NCBI GenBank assembly: GCA_021204715.1
Contig: JAJPYW010000080.1
Location: forward strand, 1-5,733
Reading direction: 5' to 3'
DNA from: Prevotellaceae bacterium
GTDB lineage: Bacteria; Bacteroidota; Bacteroidia; Bacteroidales; Bacteroidaceae
DNA length: 5,733 nucleotides
Position 1 is the stretch's first letter. The number at the start of each line of letters is the position of its first letter. Positions 1 to 5,733 of this stretch are shown here, one piece after another. Below the pieces are notes generated by a model. That model saw only the letters and a program-made list of their open reading frames with translations, was not told the origin of the DNA and searched no databases. The translations under genes were made by a program, and so were the position numbers.

Positions 1-1016
1 ACGCCCAAGGTCTCGTAGAGCGTGCGTGTCATTTCGTTGAGGTCAATCAAGGGGATGTTCTCCTTGGCGGCAAGCCAGCGCATGGCTTCGGGATAGTCTT
101 CGTGGGTGTCTTGTATCTTGCCGTCGGCGTCGAAGCTGCGGCGTTGGGTGGGCGTCACCAATACGGGGAAGGCACCGCGTGCGCGGGCTTCGTCGATGAA
201 GGTCTTCAAGCTTGTCATGAAGGAATAATAGGCGCCGATGCCCGGTCCTTTCTGCTTTTGGTCGTTGTGGCCGAACTCCATGAAGAGGTAATCGCCAGCC
301 TTCATAAAGGTCAACGCCTTCTTCAAGCGGCCCACGGCAAGGAAGGTATTGGCGCTCTCGCCCGACTCGGCGTAGTTGGCGAAGCAAACGCTGTCGTTGA
401 AGAAGCGGGGTATCATCTGTCCCCAGCTGGCCCACGGCTCGTTGTCTTGGTCAACCACCGTGGAGTTGCCGCAAAGGAACACGGTGGGCACGTCGTCTAC
501 TTTGTCGATAATCAGCTCGGAGAGTTGCGGCGCGTCGCCGTTGAACTCCAACGTGAGCTTCTCGTCCCAATTGAGCTTGCCTTCCTCGCGCTTGTTGATG
601 CGCACCTTTTCTTCGGGGGTGATGTAAAGGTCGCGCTTGTTGATGGTGAAGGTGCAAGCCACGGTTTGGCCTTTGCGTGTGGACACCGGCTCGAAGAAGA
701 GGCGGCGCGATTCTGCGCGGATGACGGTCTCGCCGGCGGCGCGCTTGCTTCCCACCACGGCGGTGACACGGTAGTTGCCGTCGGGCACGGCGACCGAGAA
801 GAAGAAGGGTGCGGTTCCCTTGCCGTCGGGCGAGGGTTGCAGGTCGTAGCCGTAGCCTGTTTCGGCACTGTAACGGTCGTCGGCCGTGATTTTGGTGTAT
901 CCCTCTTTTACCTTCTTGTCGGTGCTGAAATCGAACTTGAAGGATTGTGCGCCGGCGCCCGATGCCACGAGCAGCGCCAGCAGGCATAATGTGGTTTTTC
1001 TTTGTTTGTTTTTCAT
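1..1016 (-). CDS. Rhamnogalacturonan acetylesterase-like SGNH hydrolase (CE12-type), C-terminus cut by window edge
   Basis: This is the N-terminal 338 residues of a secreted SGNH/GDSL esterase, expected to remove acetyl groups from rhamnogalacturonan in the periplasm. The ATG at 1014-1016 opens a Sec signal peptide: basic MKNKQRK, a Leu/Ala-rich core, and likely cleavage after AGA near residue 23. There is no lipobox. Residues about 25-175 form a beta-rich accessory domain (FKFDF, then GYGYDL at 55-60, PDGNYRV at 78-84) of the kind that precedes bacterial rhamnogalacturonan esterases. The hydrolase begins near 178. Block I is GNSTVVDQ with nucleophile Ser185, and Asn replaces the textbook Asp of GDS. 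The block II Gly is in ESGES (Gly219). Block III is GHND with Asn251. The catalytic Asp-His of block V should lie past base 1 and is not visible. It follows the GH106 gene on the same strand. Substrate is inferred from family and neighbours; other polysaccharide acetyl esterases remain possible. Confidence 0.9.
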   Translation of the reverse strand, partial: MKNKQRKTTLCLLALLVASGAGAQSFKFDFSTDKKVKEGYTKITADDRYSAETGYGYDLQPSPDGKGTAPFFFSVAVPDGNYRVTAVVGSKRAAGETVIRAESRRLFFEPVSTRKGQTVACTFTINKRDLYITPEEKVRINKREEGKLNWDEKLTLEFNGDAPQLSELIIDKVDDVPTVFLCGNSTVVDQDNEPWASWGQMIPRFFNDSVCFANYAESGESANTFLAVGRLKKALTFMKAGDYLFMEFGHNDQKQKGPGIGAYYSFMTSLKTFIDEARARGAFPVLVTPTQRRSFDADGKIQDTHEDYPEAMRWLAAKENIPLIDLNEMTRTLYETLG

Positions 1017-1018
1017 AT

Positions 1019-1030
1019 TGTTCTCTTTTT
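1019..1030 (-). promoter_or_regulatory. Leader motif AAAAAGAGAACA before the esterase start
   Basis: On the coding strand this 12-base motif ends two bases before the ATG. The identical 12 bases occur upstream of the GH106 start at 3919-3930. The AGAG core sits at roughly ribosome-binding distance and is the nearest thing to a Shine-Dalgarno sequence, though it is weak. A translation-initiation role is inferred from its position and recurrence. Confidence 0.45.
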
Positions 1031-1098
1031 CTAAGTTTGTTGTCCGTGGGTTGTAAGCGGCAAACGGCAGCGGTTGAAAGCCGGGCGCTTGCTGTAGG

Positions 1099-1123
1099 TA
1101 TATATTATATATGGTATATATAT
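1099..1123. repeat. AT-only tract with a short inverted repeat
   Basis: Twenty-three of the 25 bases are A or T, in a region otherwise rich in G+C. Bases 1106-1112 pair perfectly with 1116-1122 around the 3-base loop GGT, giving a seven-pair A/T stem. It starts about 14 bases downstream of the GH106 stop codon. An A/T-only stem is weak in RNA, and no U-run follows on the coding strand, so it does not look like an ordinary terminator. It could be a melting-prone promoter region, a protein-binding palindrome, or a transcript-processing site; the sequence does not decide between these. Confidence 0.5.
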
Positions 1124-1137
1124 CAGTGACGCGGCGG

Positions 1138-3912
1138 TTACTCGTAGTCCACCGGAATGAGCTTTACCGCACTGTTCAAGCCAGAGGGCATGGGCGGCCA
1201 GTCGTCGTAAAGGCCGGGGCTGTAGTCCAATTTCACCATGTTTATCTCGTTGAAGATGCGCCACTTCTCGCCCCGGCGGTCCATGTCGGCGATGCGGTTG
1301 GCAGGCAGGTTGGTCACTTCTACTTCGATGGTGTTCTCCCCTTGATGCAGCCACTTGCCCACTTTCAGACGGAAGGGCACAGCCCACGCGCAGCCTGCCT
1401 CTTGGCCGTTAATGCGCACCCGGGCGCTTTCACGCACGTCGCCCAAGTCGAGCAGCCAGTCGTCGGCAGGAATGTCGGGCAGGGTGAGGGTGGTGGTATA
1501 GACACCGGTGGCCATCGTGGTGGTGGCTTCGGGGTGGTCGATGCTTGTCCAAGACGAGGGCGTGTCGATGGGGAAGGTGCCGTCTACCCGTGGCTCGCTC
1601 TGCAAGAAATGGAGCGTCCAGCCGTGGTCCAAGCCAAGGCTCACGGGTTGCTCTTTCAGGTAATGCCACGTTTCCACTTCGCTTGTCAAGGGGTGGTTGA
1701 ACGTCTGCAGGATGACGCTCTCGCCCGAATGAAGTTGCAGACGCACGGCGGCCTTGCCGTCTTCCTGACGCACTTCGACCGCTCCTTTTTCGCCTGTCAT
1801 GGGGTTGAAGAGCATGGCGCTTTCAGCGGGCACGGCGAGCGTCACCCATGCGTCCACGCCCTTGCTTTGCAGCGAGGCGATGAAGTAATGGTACCCGTCG
1901 GCGTCGGCGCGGCGGATGGCTTGCAGGCCGTAGACGGACTTCATCTCTTCGACCAAAGCGCCCGTTTGCTGCAGGGTGGCAAGGTAGTCGCTGCCGGTGA
2001 TGACGCGGCCTTTGCCGCAGGGTGTTGCCACGCTTGTCTCAAAGGAGCCCACGGCAGGCAGCTGTGCCTGCCATTGCGCGAAGGCTTTGCGCCGCTTTTC
2101 CAATTGGCCGTAGCCCGGCACGTCTTGCGGATAGTTTCCGGTGAAGACAACGGTGGCGCCGGCTTGGGCCAACTTCAAGAGTTGCTTGAGCGTCTCTACA
2201 GGCATGAGCTGCACGGCGGGGACGATGATGGCCTTGTATGCGGTGCCGCCGGTGGTGACGAGCCGTCCGCCGTCCACACGGGTTGTCATCAAGTATTTGT
2301 CAGAGATGTAGTCCATGTCGTATCCGCACTGCCAGATGTCGTTCACCGTCTCGATGAATTTGGGGGCGAACCGCGCCATGTCGTGGATGCTGAAAAGCAA
2401 GGCGCGTCCCGGGTTCTCCTGCCAGATGTCGTATATGGGAAGGTAGAGCAGGACGTCATTGTCGGGCTTGCCTGCCTGCAAGAACGACTGGCAACGGGTG
2501 ATGTACTCGAAGAGGGAGGGGGCGTCGCGCCATATACTGTTGGTGGGCGACATGTCTACCGAGGCGTAGAACTTCCAGCCCGGCCAGCGCGCCTCCTTGG
2601 GCGAGTAGGGGGTGCCATGGAAGAAGGCGTGGTTCACGCCCTGCGCGAACATGAGGTCCATGTCGGGTTTGCATTGCGAGAGCGACGTGCGGAAATGCTC
2701 GGTGAGCCATGTGAACGTCTCGGACGACGTGAAGGGCTTGCCGGTGATGTGGGCGGCGGACGATGCGTACTTCAACATCGTCAGGTCGGAGAAGTTCTTG
2801 CGTGTGAGGTTGTCTTGCCGAAGGCCTTCGATGCCCAAGTTGGACAGGCCGAAGCCTTCACATTCGGGGATGTCGACGGCGGCGTAGGTGTCGATGAGGT
2901 TGGACGGAGAACCGTGCGCTTGGTTGCGCGTGATGCATCCGTGGCTGTGCGCCCATGCGGTCCATTGGTCGGTGAAGTTCTCAATGAGCAGCTCCGACAT
3001 GGTCTCCCGGTAGTCGCTCACCACACGCGCCGTGGCGTCGGAACGTGTCTTGTCCAAGAACTCGGGGAAGTGTTCTTCGAGCTTGTAACCGCGCCGCTTG
3101 GCAAACGCTTCCAAGAAGCCGGGCGTCCAGTCGGCGCCGTACACTTCGTAGGAGTCGTTAAAGAAGGTGTGGGGAAACGGGGTGTTGTTCTCTTTGAACG
3201 CCTTGTCGAAGCGGGAGAGGTAACGGCCTACGGCGCCTTTGTCCAAGTGGTCCATTACATAGCCTTCGCCGCCGGGCGCCGCGCGCTTCACTTGTTGCAG
3301 CGTGCGCCCCACGTAGAGCACGACGACACGCCATGTGCCTGCCGGGGCGTTCCATTGCAGCGTGCCGTCTTTCACTTTGGATGTGAGGTCAAGGCAGGTG
3401 CCGTCTTCACTGTATGCCATGGCGCGGCTCAACAGGGCTATGCCTCGTTGCTCCTCTTCTTGCACTTGCACGTCAAGGGACGTCTCGGTCCCTCCTTCTA
3501 CATCGTAGGATTGGAACAGGGCTTTGCAGGCGGCGTCAGCGACGCTCACTTGCGGCCCGCCGAAGGGCCAGCCCGTTCCCGTGTTCATGTCCACTTCCAT
3601 GTCAAGGCGCTTTCCTTCGGTTTCGGTGTACTGCAAGATGTCCATCCAACGGGTGCTCAAGAAGGGTATGTTGGCCGAGTCGTTGCCTTGCACGCCGTAT
3701 ATGGGCGTTATCTCCACGCCGCCTATGCCGGCGCGGGCATACTCTTGCATGTTGTAGGTAAGGTTGGCTTCGTCGACGGCACTGCCCAACCACCACCAAC
3801 GGGTGGCGGGACGTGCTTCGGTGCCCGCGGCGGGCCACTCTTGCGCGCACACGGTGGTGAATGGCGCCAGCAGGGAAACCAGCAGACAGCATGACAGGGC
3901 TTTCTTTTTCAT
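1138..3912 (-). CDS. GH106-type alpha-L-rhamnosidase, secreted, complete
   Basis: This 924-residue enzyme is expected to release terminal alpha-L-rhamnose from pectic or similar glycans in the periplasm. I chose the ATG at 3910-3912 over an in-frame start ten codons upstream, because it begins a clean signal peptide: MKKK, a Leu/Val core, and cleavage probably after VCA at residues 21-23. Family-typical blocks follow in order: RWWWLGSAV (38-46), GIGGVEITPIYGV (62-74), DMNTGTGWPFGGP (108-120), FFNDSYEVYGADWTPGF (250-266), NQAHGSPSN (330-338), DIPECEGFG (347-355), SSETFTW (396-402), GVNHAFFHGTPYSP (425-438) and PGWKFYASVD (444-453). Glu398 in SSETFTW and Glu350/Glu352 are candidate catalytic acids; I cannot assign roles. 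A beta-sandwich near 800-870 (DLGDVRESARVRINGQEAG) resembles a GH2-like sugar-binding domain. Many characterised GH106 enzymes exceed 1,000 residues, so this one is on the short side. It probably lies in an operon with its neighbours. Exact linkage specificity is unknown. Confidence 0.93.
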   Translation of the reverse strand: MKKKALSCCLLVSLLAPFTTVCAQEWPAAGTEARPATRWWWLGSAVDEANLTYNMQEYARAGIGGVEITPIYGVQGNDSANIPFLSTRWMDILQYTETEGKRLDMEVDMNTGTGWPFGGPQVSVADAACKALFQSYDVEGGTETSLDVQVQEEEQRGIALLSRAMAYSEDGTCLDLTSKVKDGTLQWNAPAGTWRVVVLYVGRTLQQVKRAAPGGEGYVMDHLDKGAVGRYLSRFDKAFKENNTPFPHTFFNDSYEVYGADWTPGFLEAFAKRRGYKLEEHFPEFLDKTRSDATARVVSDYRETMSELLIENFTDQWTAWAHSHGCITRNQAHGSPSNLIDTYAAVDIPECEGFGLSNLGIEGLRQDNLTRKNFSDLTMLKYASSAAHITGKPFTSSETFTWLTEHFRTSLSQCKPDMDLMFAQGVNHAFFHGTPYSPKEARWPGWKFYASVDMSPTNSIWRDAPSLFEYITRCQSFLQAGKPDNDVLLYLPIYDIWQENPGRALLFSIHDMARFAPKFIETVNDIWQCGYDMDYISDKYLMTTRVDGGRLVTTGGTAYKAIIVPAVQLMPVETLKQLLKLAQAGATVVFTGNYPQDVPGYGQLEKRRKAFAQWQAQLPAVGSFETSVATPCGKGRVITGSDYLATLQQTGALVEEMKSVYGLQAIRRADADGYHYFIASLQSKGVDAWVTLAVPAESAMLFNPMTGEKGAVEVRQEDGKAAVRLQLHSGESVILQTFNHPLTSEVETWHYLKEQPVSLGLDHGWTLHFLQSEPRVDGTFPIDTPSSWTSIDHPEATTTMATGVYTTTLTLPDIPADDWLLDLGDVRESARVRINGQEAGCAWAVPFRLKVGKWLHQGENTIEVEVTNLPANRIADMDRRGEKWRIFNEINMVKLDYSPGLYDDWPPMPSGLNSAVKLIPVDYE

Positions 3913-3918
3913 TGTATG

Positions 3919-3930
3919 TGTTCTCTTTTT
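3919..3930 (-). promoter_or_regulatory. Leader motif AAAAAGAGAACA before the rhamnosidase start
   Basis: This is the second copy of the 12-base motif found before the esterase gene. Here it ends six bases before the ATG, against two bases at 1019-1030. The changed spacing weakens a pure ribosome-binding reading, but both copies stay within a plausible range of the start. It also supports choosing the ATG at 3912 over the in-frame start at 3942, which lies upstream of the motif. Confidence 0.45.
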
Positions 3931-3948
3931 ATGGCGGGGCAACGGCTG

Positions 3949-3979
3949 TTTAAAGATTGTTTGCTTGAACCTTTAAAGA
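3949..3979. repeat. Direct repeat TTTAAAGA, two copies
   Basis: TTTAAAGA occurs at 3949-3956 and again at 3972-3979 on the + strand, 23 bases apart start to start, or about two helical turns. Both copies are in the short spacer upstream of the GH106 gene. Such spacing could suit a dimeric regulator, but the repeat is short and AT-rich, so chance is a real alternative. Confidence 0.3.
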
Positions 3980-4002
3980 GGGGCGCCCGCACGGGTTGTT
4001 GT

Positions 4003-5733
4003 TCAATTGATTTTCGGTTTCAACTCGTCCGGCGAGTCCTTGGTGTAGGACTGCACGTTGCCGGCTGTCTTGGTGAAGAGCCCGCTTATCTGTTCGGGCG
4101 TCACGGTGCTTGCGGGGCGGAAACAGTCGGAGTTCATATAGTCCAACACGGCTTTGCGCATCTGCCGCGCCACAATGCGGGTGTCGAGGTTGGTGGTGAG
4201 GTCCATGGTGGTCATGATGACTTTTCCGCTGAGCACGTTGGCCTCGAAGAGCATGCCTATCTTGCGGCTCACGAACCATGTGTCGATGCTCTGCACGGTG
4301 GGCTGGAACGTTTCGGGGAAGTCGGTGAACTGCATCACTTGCGCGCGGTTCACGAGCTCCCACCATTGCAGGTCGCTGTGGTAGTCGGTGGGGAAGCTCT
4401 TGAAGAGCGGGTGCTTGGGATTGACCAAGATGCCGGTGGTGTGGGGCGGACGCATCTTGAACCACGATGTGTTCCAGAAGACGGGCAGGAATTGTTGTAC
4501 CACTTCTTTGCCGTAGCTTACTTTACCGGCCGCCAATATCAACACGTTGCCGCCGTTCTGCAATACGTCGAGGGCTTTGTTGTCCAAGGTGTCGGTGGTG
4601 TAGACGTTGCCTTCGTCCCATGTCAACTCGGCGGGATATACCCAGAAGTCCCAATCGTTCACGGCCTCGGTGCCGGCTATGCGCACTTCCAAGTTCAGCT
4701 TCCTCGCATGGTCTATACCGTTCAAGGGGAACTCCACGCGGCCTATGGCGTTGAGGTTGCCTATAGGGATGTCTTTGGTCCAAGCGCCGTCGGCATAAAC
4801 CTTGCCGTACTCGTCCTTGATGACATAGCTGACGTCGGCTGCGCTCAATGCTTCGGGCCCGAAGTGGGCCACTTCAATGTCGGCGGTGAAGGTCTCATCG
4901 GTGGTATAGACGAACTTGTCGGTGCGCATCAACGGCACGGTGGGGGAGCAGAAACGGCGCCATGTGGGTGCGTCCATGTAGCCTTTCTCTTCGAAGAAGA
5001 CGTCGAGCACGCCCACCAAGGCGGTGCCTTGTCCGGAGTAGTCGTTCAGGGCAAGCAACTGGAAGCCGGCGTAGTCGGGGGTGCGCATGGTCTTCTCTAT
5101 CTCGTATTTATAACACAGTGCCTGCAGCTTGCCGCTGGCCATCATGAACCACCAGGCTTGTTCTTCCATATTGTTGTCTTTCAAGATGTCTTGGAATATC
5201 TCGAAGTTCTTGGCCTTGTTCACGCCGGTGTATTTGCGTATTTCGTTGAAGTTGGGAAAGGCGCACCATTGGCCTGTTTCGTGCGACACGTAGGGTTGGC
5301 TCACGGTGTCGATGCGGCTTTGCAGGCGGTAGTCGTCGTTTGTCATGGGGCGTTGCTTGGCCCATGTGAGTCCGCGCGCGCCCGCTTTCACATGGTACTG
5401 GCTGCGGGGTTGCCATGCCCAGCCGCCGCCCACGGAGGCGCCTGTATAGACACGGCGCGTGTCGGTGGCTTTCCAGTAGTCAACAAAGCGGGACACCCAT
5501 TCCACCCAGTTGCCGGCGGGCTCGTTGCCGCAGGCCAGCATGCAGAAAGAGGGGTAGTTGCCGTATTGCTTGGTCATGGCGATGGTCTCGTCCATGAGGT
5601 ATTGGTCAATGGGTTGTCCCAAGCCCAACTTGGGGCCGTGGTTGGGCCAGCTGGGGCCTTCGGGTTGCAGGTAGAAGCCCACGCGGTCGGCGGCGATGAA
5701 GGCGGCTTCGGGCGGACAGAAGGAGTGGAAGCG
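4003..5733 (-). CDS. GH2-type glycoside hydrolase, C-terminal part (N-terminus beyond the right edge)
   Basis: The C-terminal 576 residues of a large glycosidase are visible. The frame is open at the right edge, and GH2-barrel sequence (RFHSFCPPEAAF) precedes the GTG at 5680-5682, so that GTG is an internal Val. Residues 1-265 are most of a TIM barrel. GNEP holds the probable acid/base Glu71 and SHETGQW the probable nucleophile Glu152. Their 81-residue spacing is close to the 76 between Glu461 and Glu537 in E. coli LacZ. GQGTALVGVLD (234-244) is typical of Bacteroidetes members. An Ig-like beta domain follows (about 268-370). Residues about 375-540 look like a glutamine-amidotransferase-like or beta-galactosidase-trimerisation-like fold (NGGNVLILAAG, HPLFKSFP). 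The tail is short and charged. The N-terminal sugar-binding and Ig-like domains, and any signal peptide, should lie off-window. Beta-galactosidase, beta-glucuronidase and arabinopyranosidase activities all occur in GH2, so the substrate is open. It is the first of the three genes to be transcribed. Confidence 0.88.
   Translation of the reverse strand, partial: RFHSFCPPEAAFIAADRVGFYLQPEGPSWPNHGPKLGLGQPIDQYLMDETIAMTKQYGNYPSFCMLACGNEPAGNWVEWVSRFVDYWKATDTRRVYTGASVGGGWAWQPRSQYHVKAGARGLTWAKQRPMTNDDYRLQSRIDTVSQPYVSHETGQWCAFPNFNEIRKYTGVNKAKNFEIFQDILKDNNMEEQAWWFMMASGKLQALCYKYEIEKTMRTPDYAGFQLLALNDYSGQGTALVGVLDVFFEEKGYMDAPTWRRFCSPTVPLMRTDKFVYTTDETFTADIEVAHFGPEALSAADVSYVIKDEYGKVYADGAWTKDIPIGNLNAIGRVEFPLNGIDHARKLNLEVRIAGTEAVNDWDFWVYPAELTWDEGNVYTTDTLDNKALDVLQNGGNVLILAAGKVSYGKEVVQQFLPVFWNTSWFKMRPPHTTGILVNPKHPLFKSFPTDYHSDLQWWELVNRAQVMQFTDFPETFQPTVQSIDTWFVSRKIGMLFEANVLSGKVIMTTMDLTTNLDTRIVARQMRKAVLDYMNSDCFRPASTVTPEQISGLFTKTAGNVQSYTKDSPDELKPKIN

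Larger units (their letters stand above)
1017..1137 (-). other. Spacer between the rhamnosidase and esterase genes
   Basis: These 121 bases separate the GH106 stop codon from the esterase start. Read in the gene direction, they hold an AT-only stretch soon after the stop, a GC-rich middle, and the shared AAAAAGAGAACA motif just before the ATG. I see no GC-rich hairpin followed by a U-run, so no intrinsic terminator. I also see no clear Bacteroidetes promoter of the TAnnTTTG type. Co-transcription with the upstream gene is therefore the simpler reading, but a promoter in the AT-rich part cannot be excluded. Confidence 0.6.
3913..4002 (-). other. Spacer between the GH2 and rhamnosidase genes
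   Basis: These 90 bases lie between the GH2 stop codon and the GH106 start. They include a self-complementary GGGCGCCC at 3981-3988. It has no loop and no following U-run, so it is not a convincing terminator. They also contain two copies of an 8-base direct repeat and the shared leader motif. No TAnnTTTG-type promoter element is evident. Read-through transcription from the GH2 gene is likely. Confidence 0.6.

Noticed and set aside
451..987. A minus-strand open frame of 178 codons overlapping the esterase
   Set aside because: It is a different frame of the same strand, with Arg-rich sequence lacking domain features. The true frame starts at 1016 and carries the signal peptide and catalytic blocks.
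102..989. A 295-codon + strand open frame antisense to the esterase gene
   Set aside because: It has the same in-register shadow cause. It ends at the single TTA codon (Leu10) of the esterase signal peptide, and the sense strand carries the SGNH motifs.
1044..1076. GCCGTTTGCC in the esterase leader resembling GCCGTTGCC in the rhamnosidase leader
   Set aside because: The match needs a one-base gap, and its distance to the shared leader motif differs widely (about 28 against 7 bases), so chance in GC-rich DNA is sufficient.
1111..3894. A 927-codon open frame on the + strand lying antisense to the whole rhamnosidase gene
   Set aside because: It is exactly in codon register with the sense gene, so it stays open because the sense gene avoids TTA, CTA and TCA codons. 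The translation is low-complexity, rich in Gly, Val, His and Arg, with no recognisable domain, while the sense frame has clear GH106 motifs and a signal peptide.
3913..3942. An in-frame start ten codons upstream of the chosen rhamnosidase start
   Set aside because: Using it would put a polar, basic extension ahead of a clean MKKK signal peptide and would place the shared leader motif inside the coding region.
3981..4000. GC-rich self-complementary stretch as a terminator after the GH2 gene
   Set aside because: The GGGCGCCC palindrome has no loop and the alternative stem is only three or four pairs. No U-run follows on the coding strand.
3950..4465. A minus-strand open frame of 171 codons across the GH2 3' end and the spacer
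   Set aside because: Its translation is rich in Arg, His and Pro, typical of an off-frame reading of GC-rich coding DNA. The GH2 frame explains the region.
5680..5682. GTG as the start of the GH2 gene
   Set aside because: The frame remains open to the window edge, and the 17 preceding codons encode GH2 barrel sequence (RFHSFCPPEAAF), so the true start is off-window.

Overview
The window looks like a piece of a carbohydrate (pectin-type) utilisation locus from a GC-rich member of the Bacteroidales, for example a Prevotella-like or Alistipes-like organism. The grounds are the enzyme set, the Bacteroidetes-style domain architectures, the Sec signal peptides, start codons without a strong Shine-Dalgarno sequence, and AT-rich spacers between genes that are well over half G+C. 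The genus assignment is inference only.

All three genes lie on the minus strand, so they are read from right to left. First comes the C-terminal part of a glycoside hydrolase family 2-type enzyme (4003 to beyond 5733; its start is off the right edge). After a 90-base spacer comes a complete GH106-type alpha-L-rhamnosidase (1138-3912, 924 residues, secreted). After a 121-base spacer comes the N-terminal 338 residues of a rhamnogalacturonan acetylesterase-like SGNH hydrolase (1-1016; its end is off the left edge). Neither spacer holds a convincing intrinsic terminator, so the three are probably co-transcribed in the order GH2, GH106, esterase.

The combination fits stepwise breakdown of substituted, acetylated rhamnogalacturonan. 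The esterase would remove acetyl groups, the GH106 enzyme terminal alpha-L-rhamnose, and the GH2 enzyme a beta-linked (or similar) sugar. The two genes whose starts are visible both encode signal peptides, so the work would take place in the periplasm. No SusC/SusD transporter, regulator, tRNA, rRNA, mobile element or CRISPR array is present.

No new biological system is apparent. The most notable sequence-level observations are an identical 12-base motif just upstream of two start codons, an AT-only inverted repeat in the GH106-esterase spacer, and near-total absence of TTA, CTA and TCA codons. That last bias also explains the very long antisense open frames. Only two such codons occur in about 1,838, and both lie inside signal peptides.
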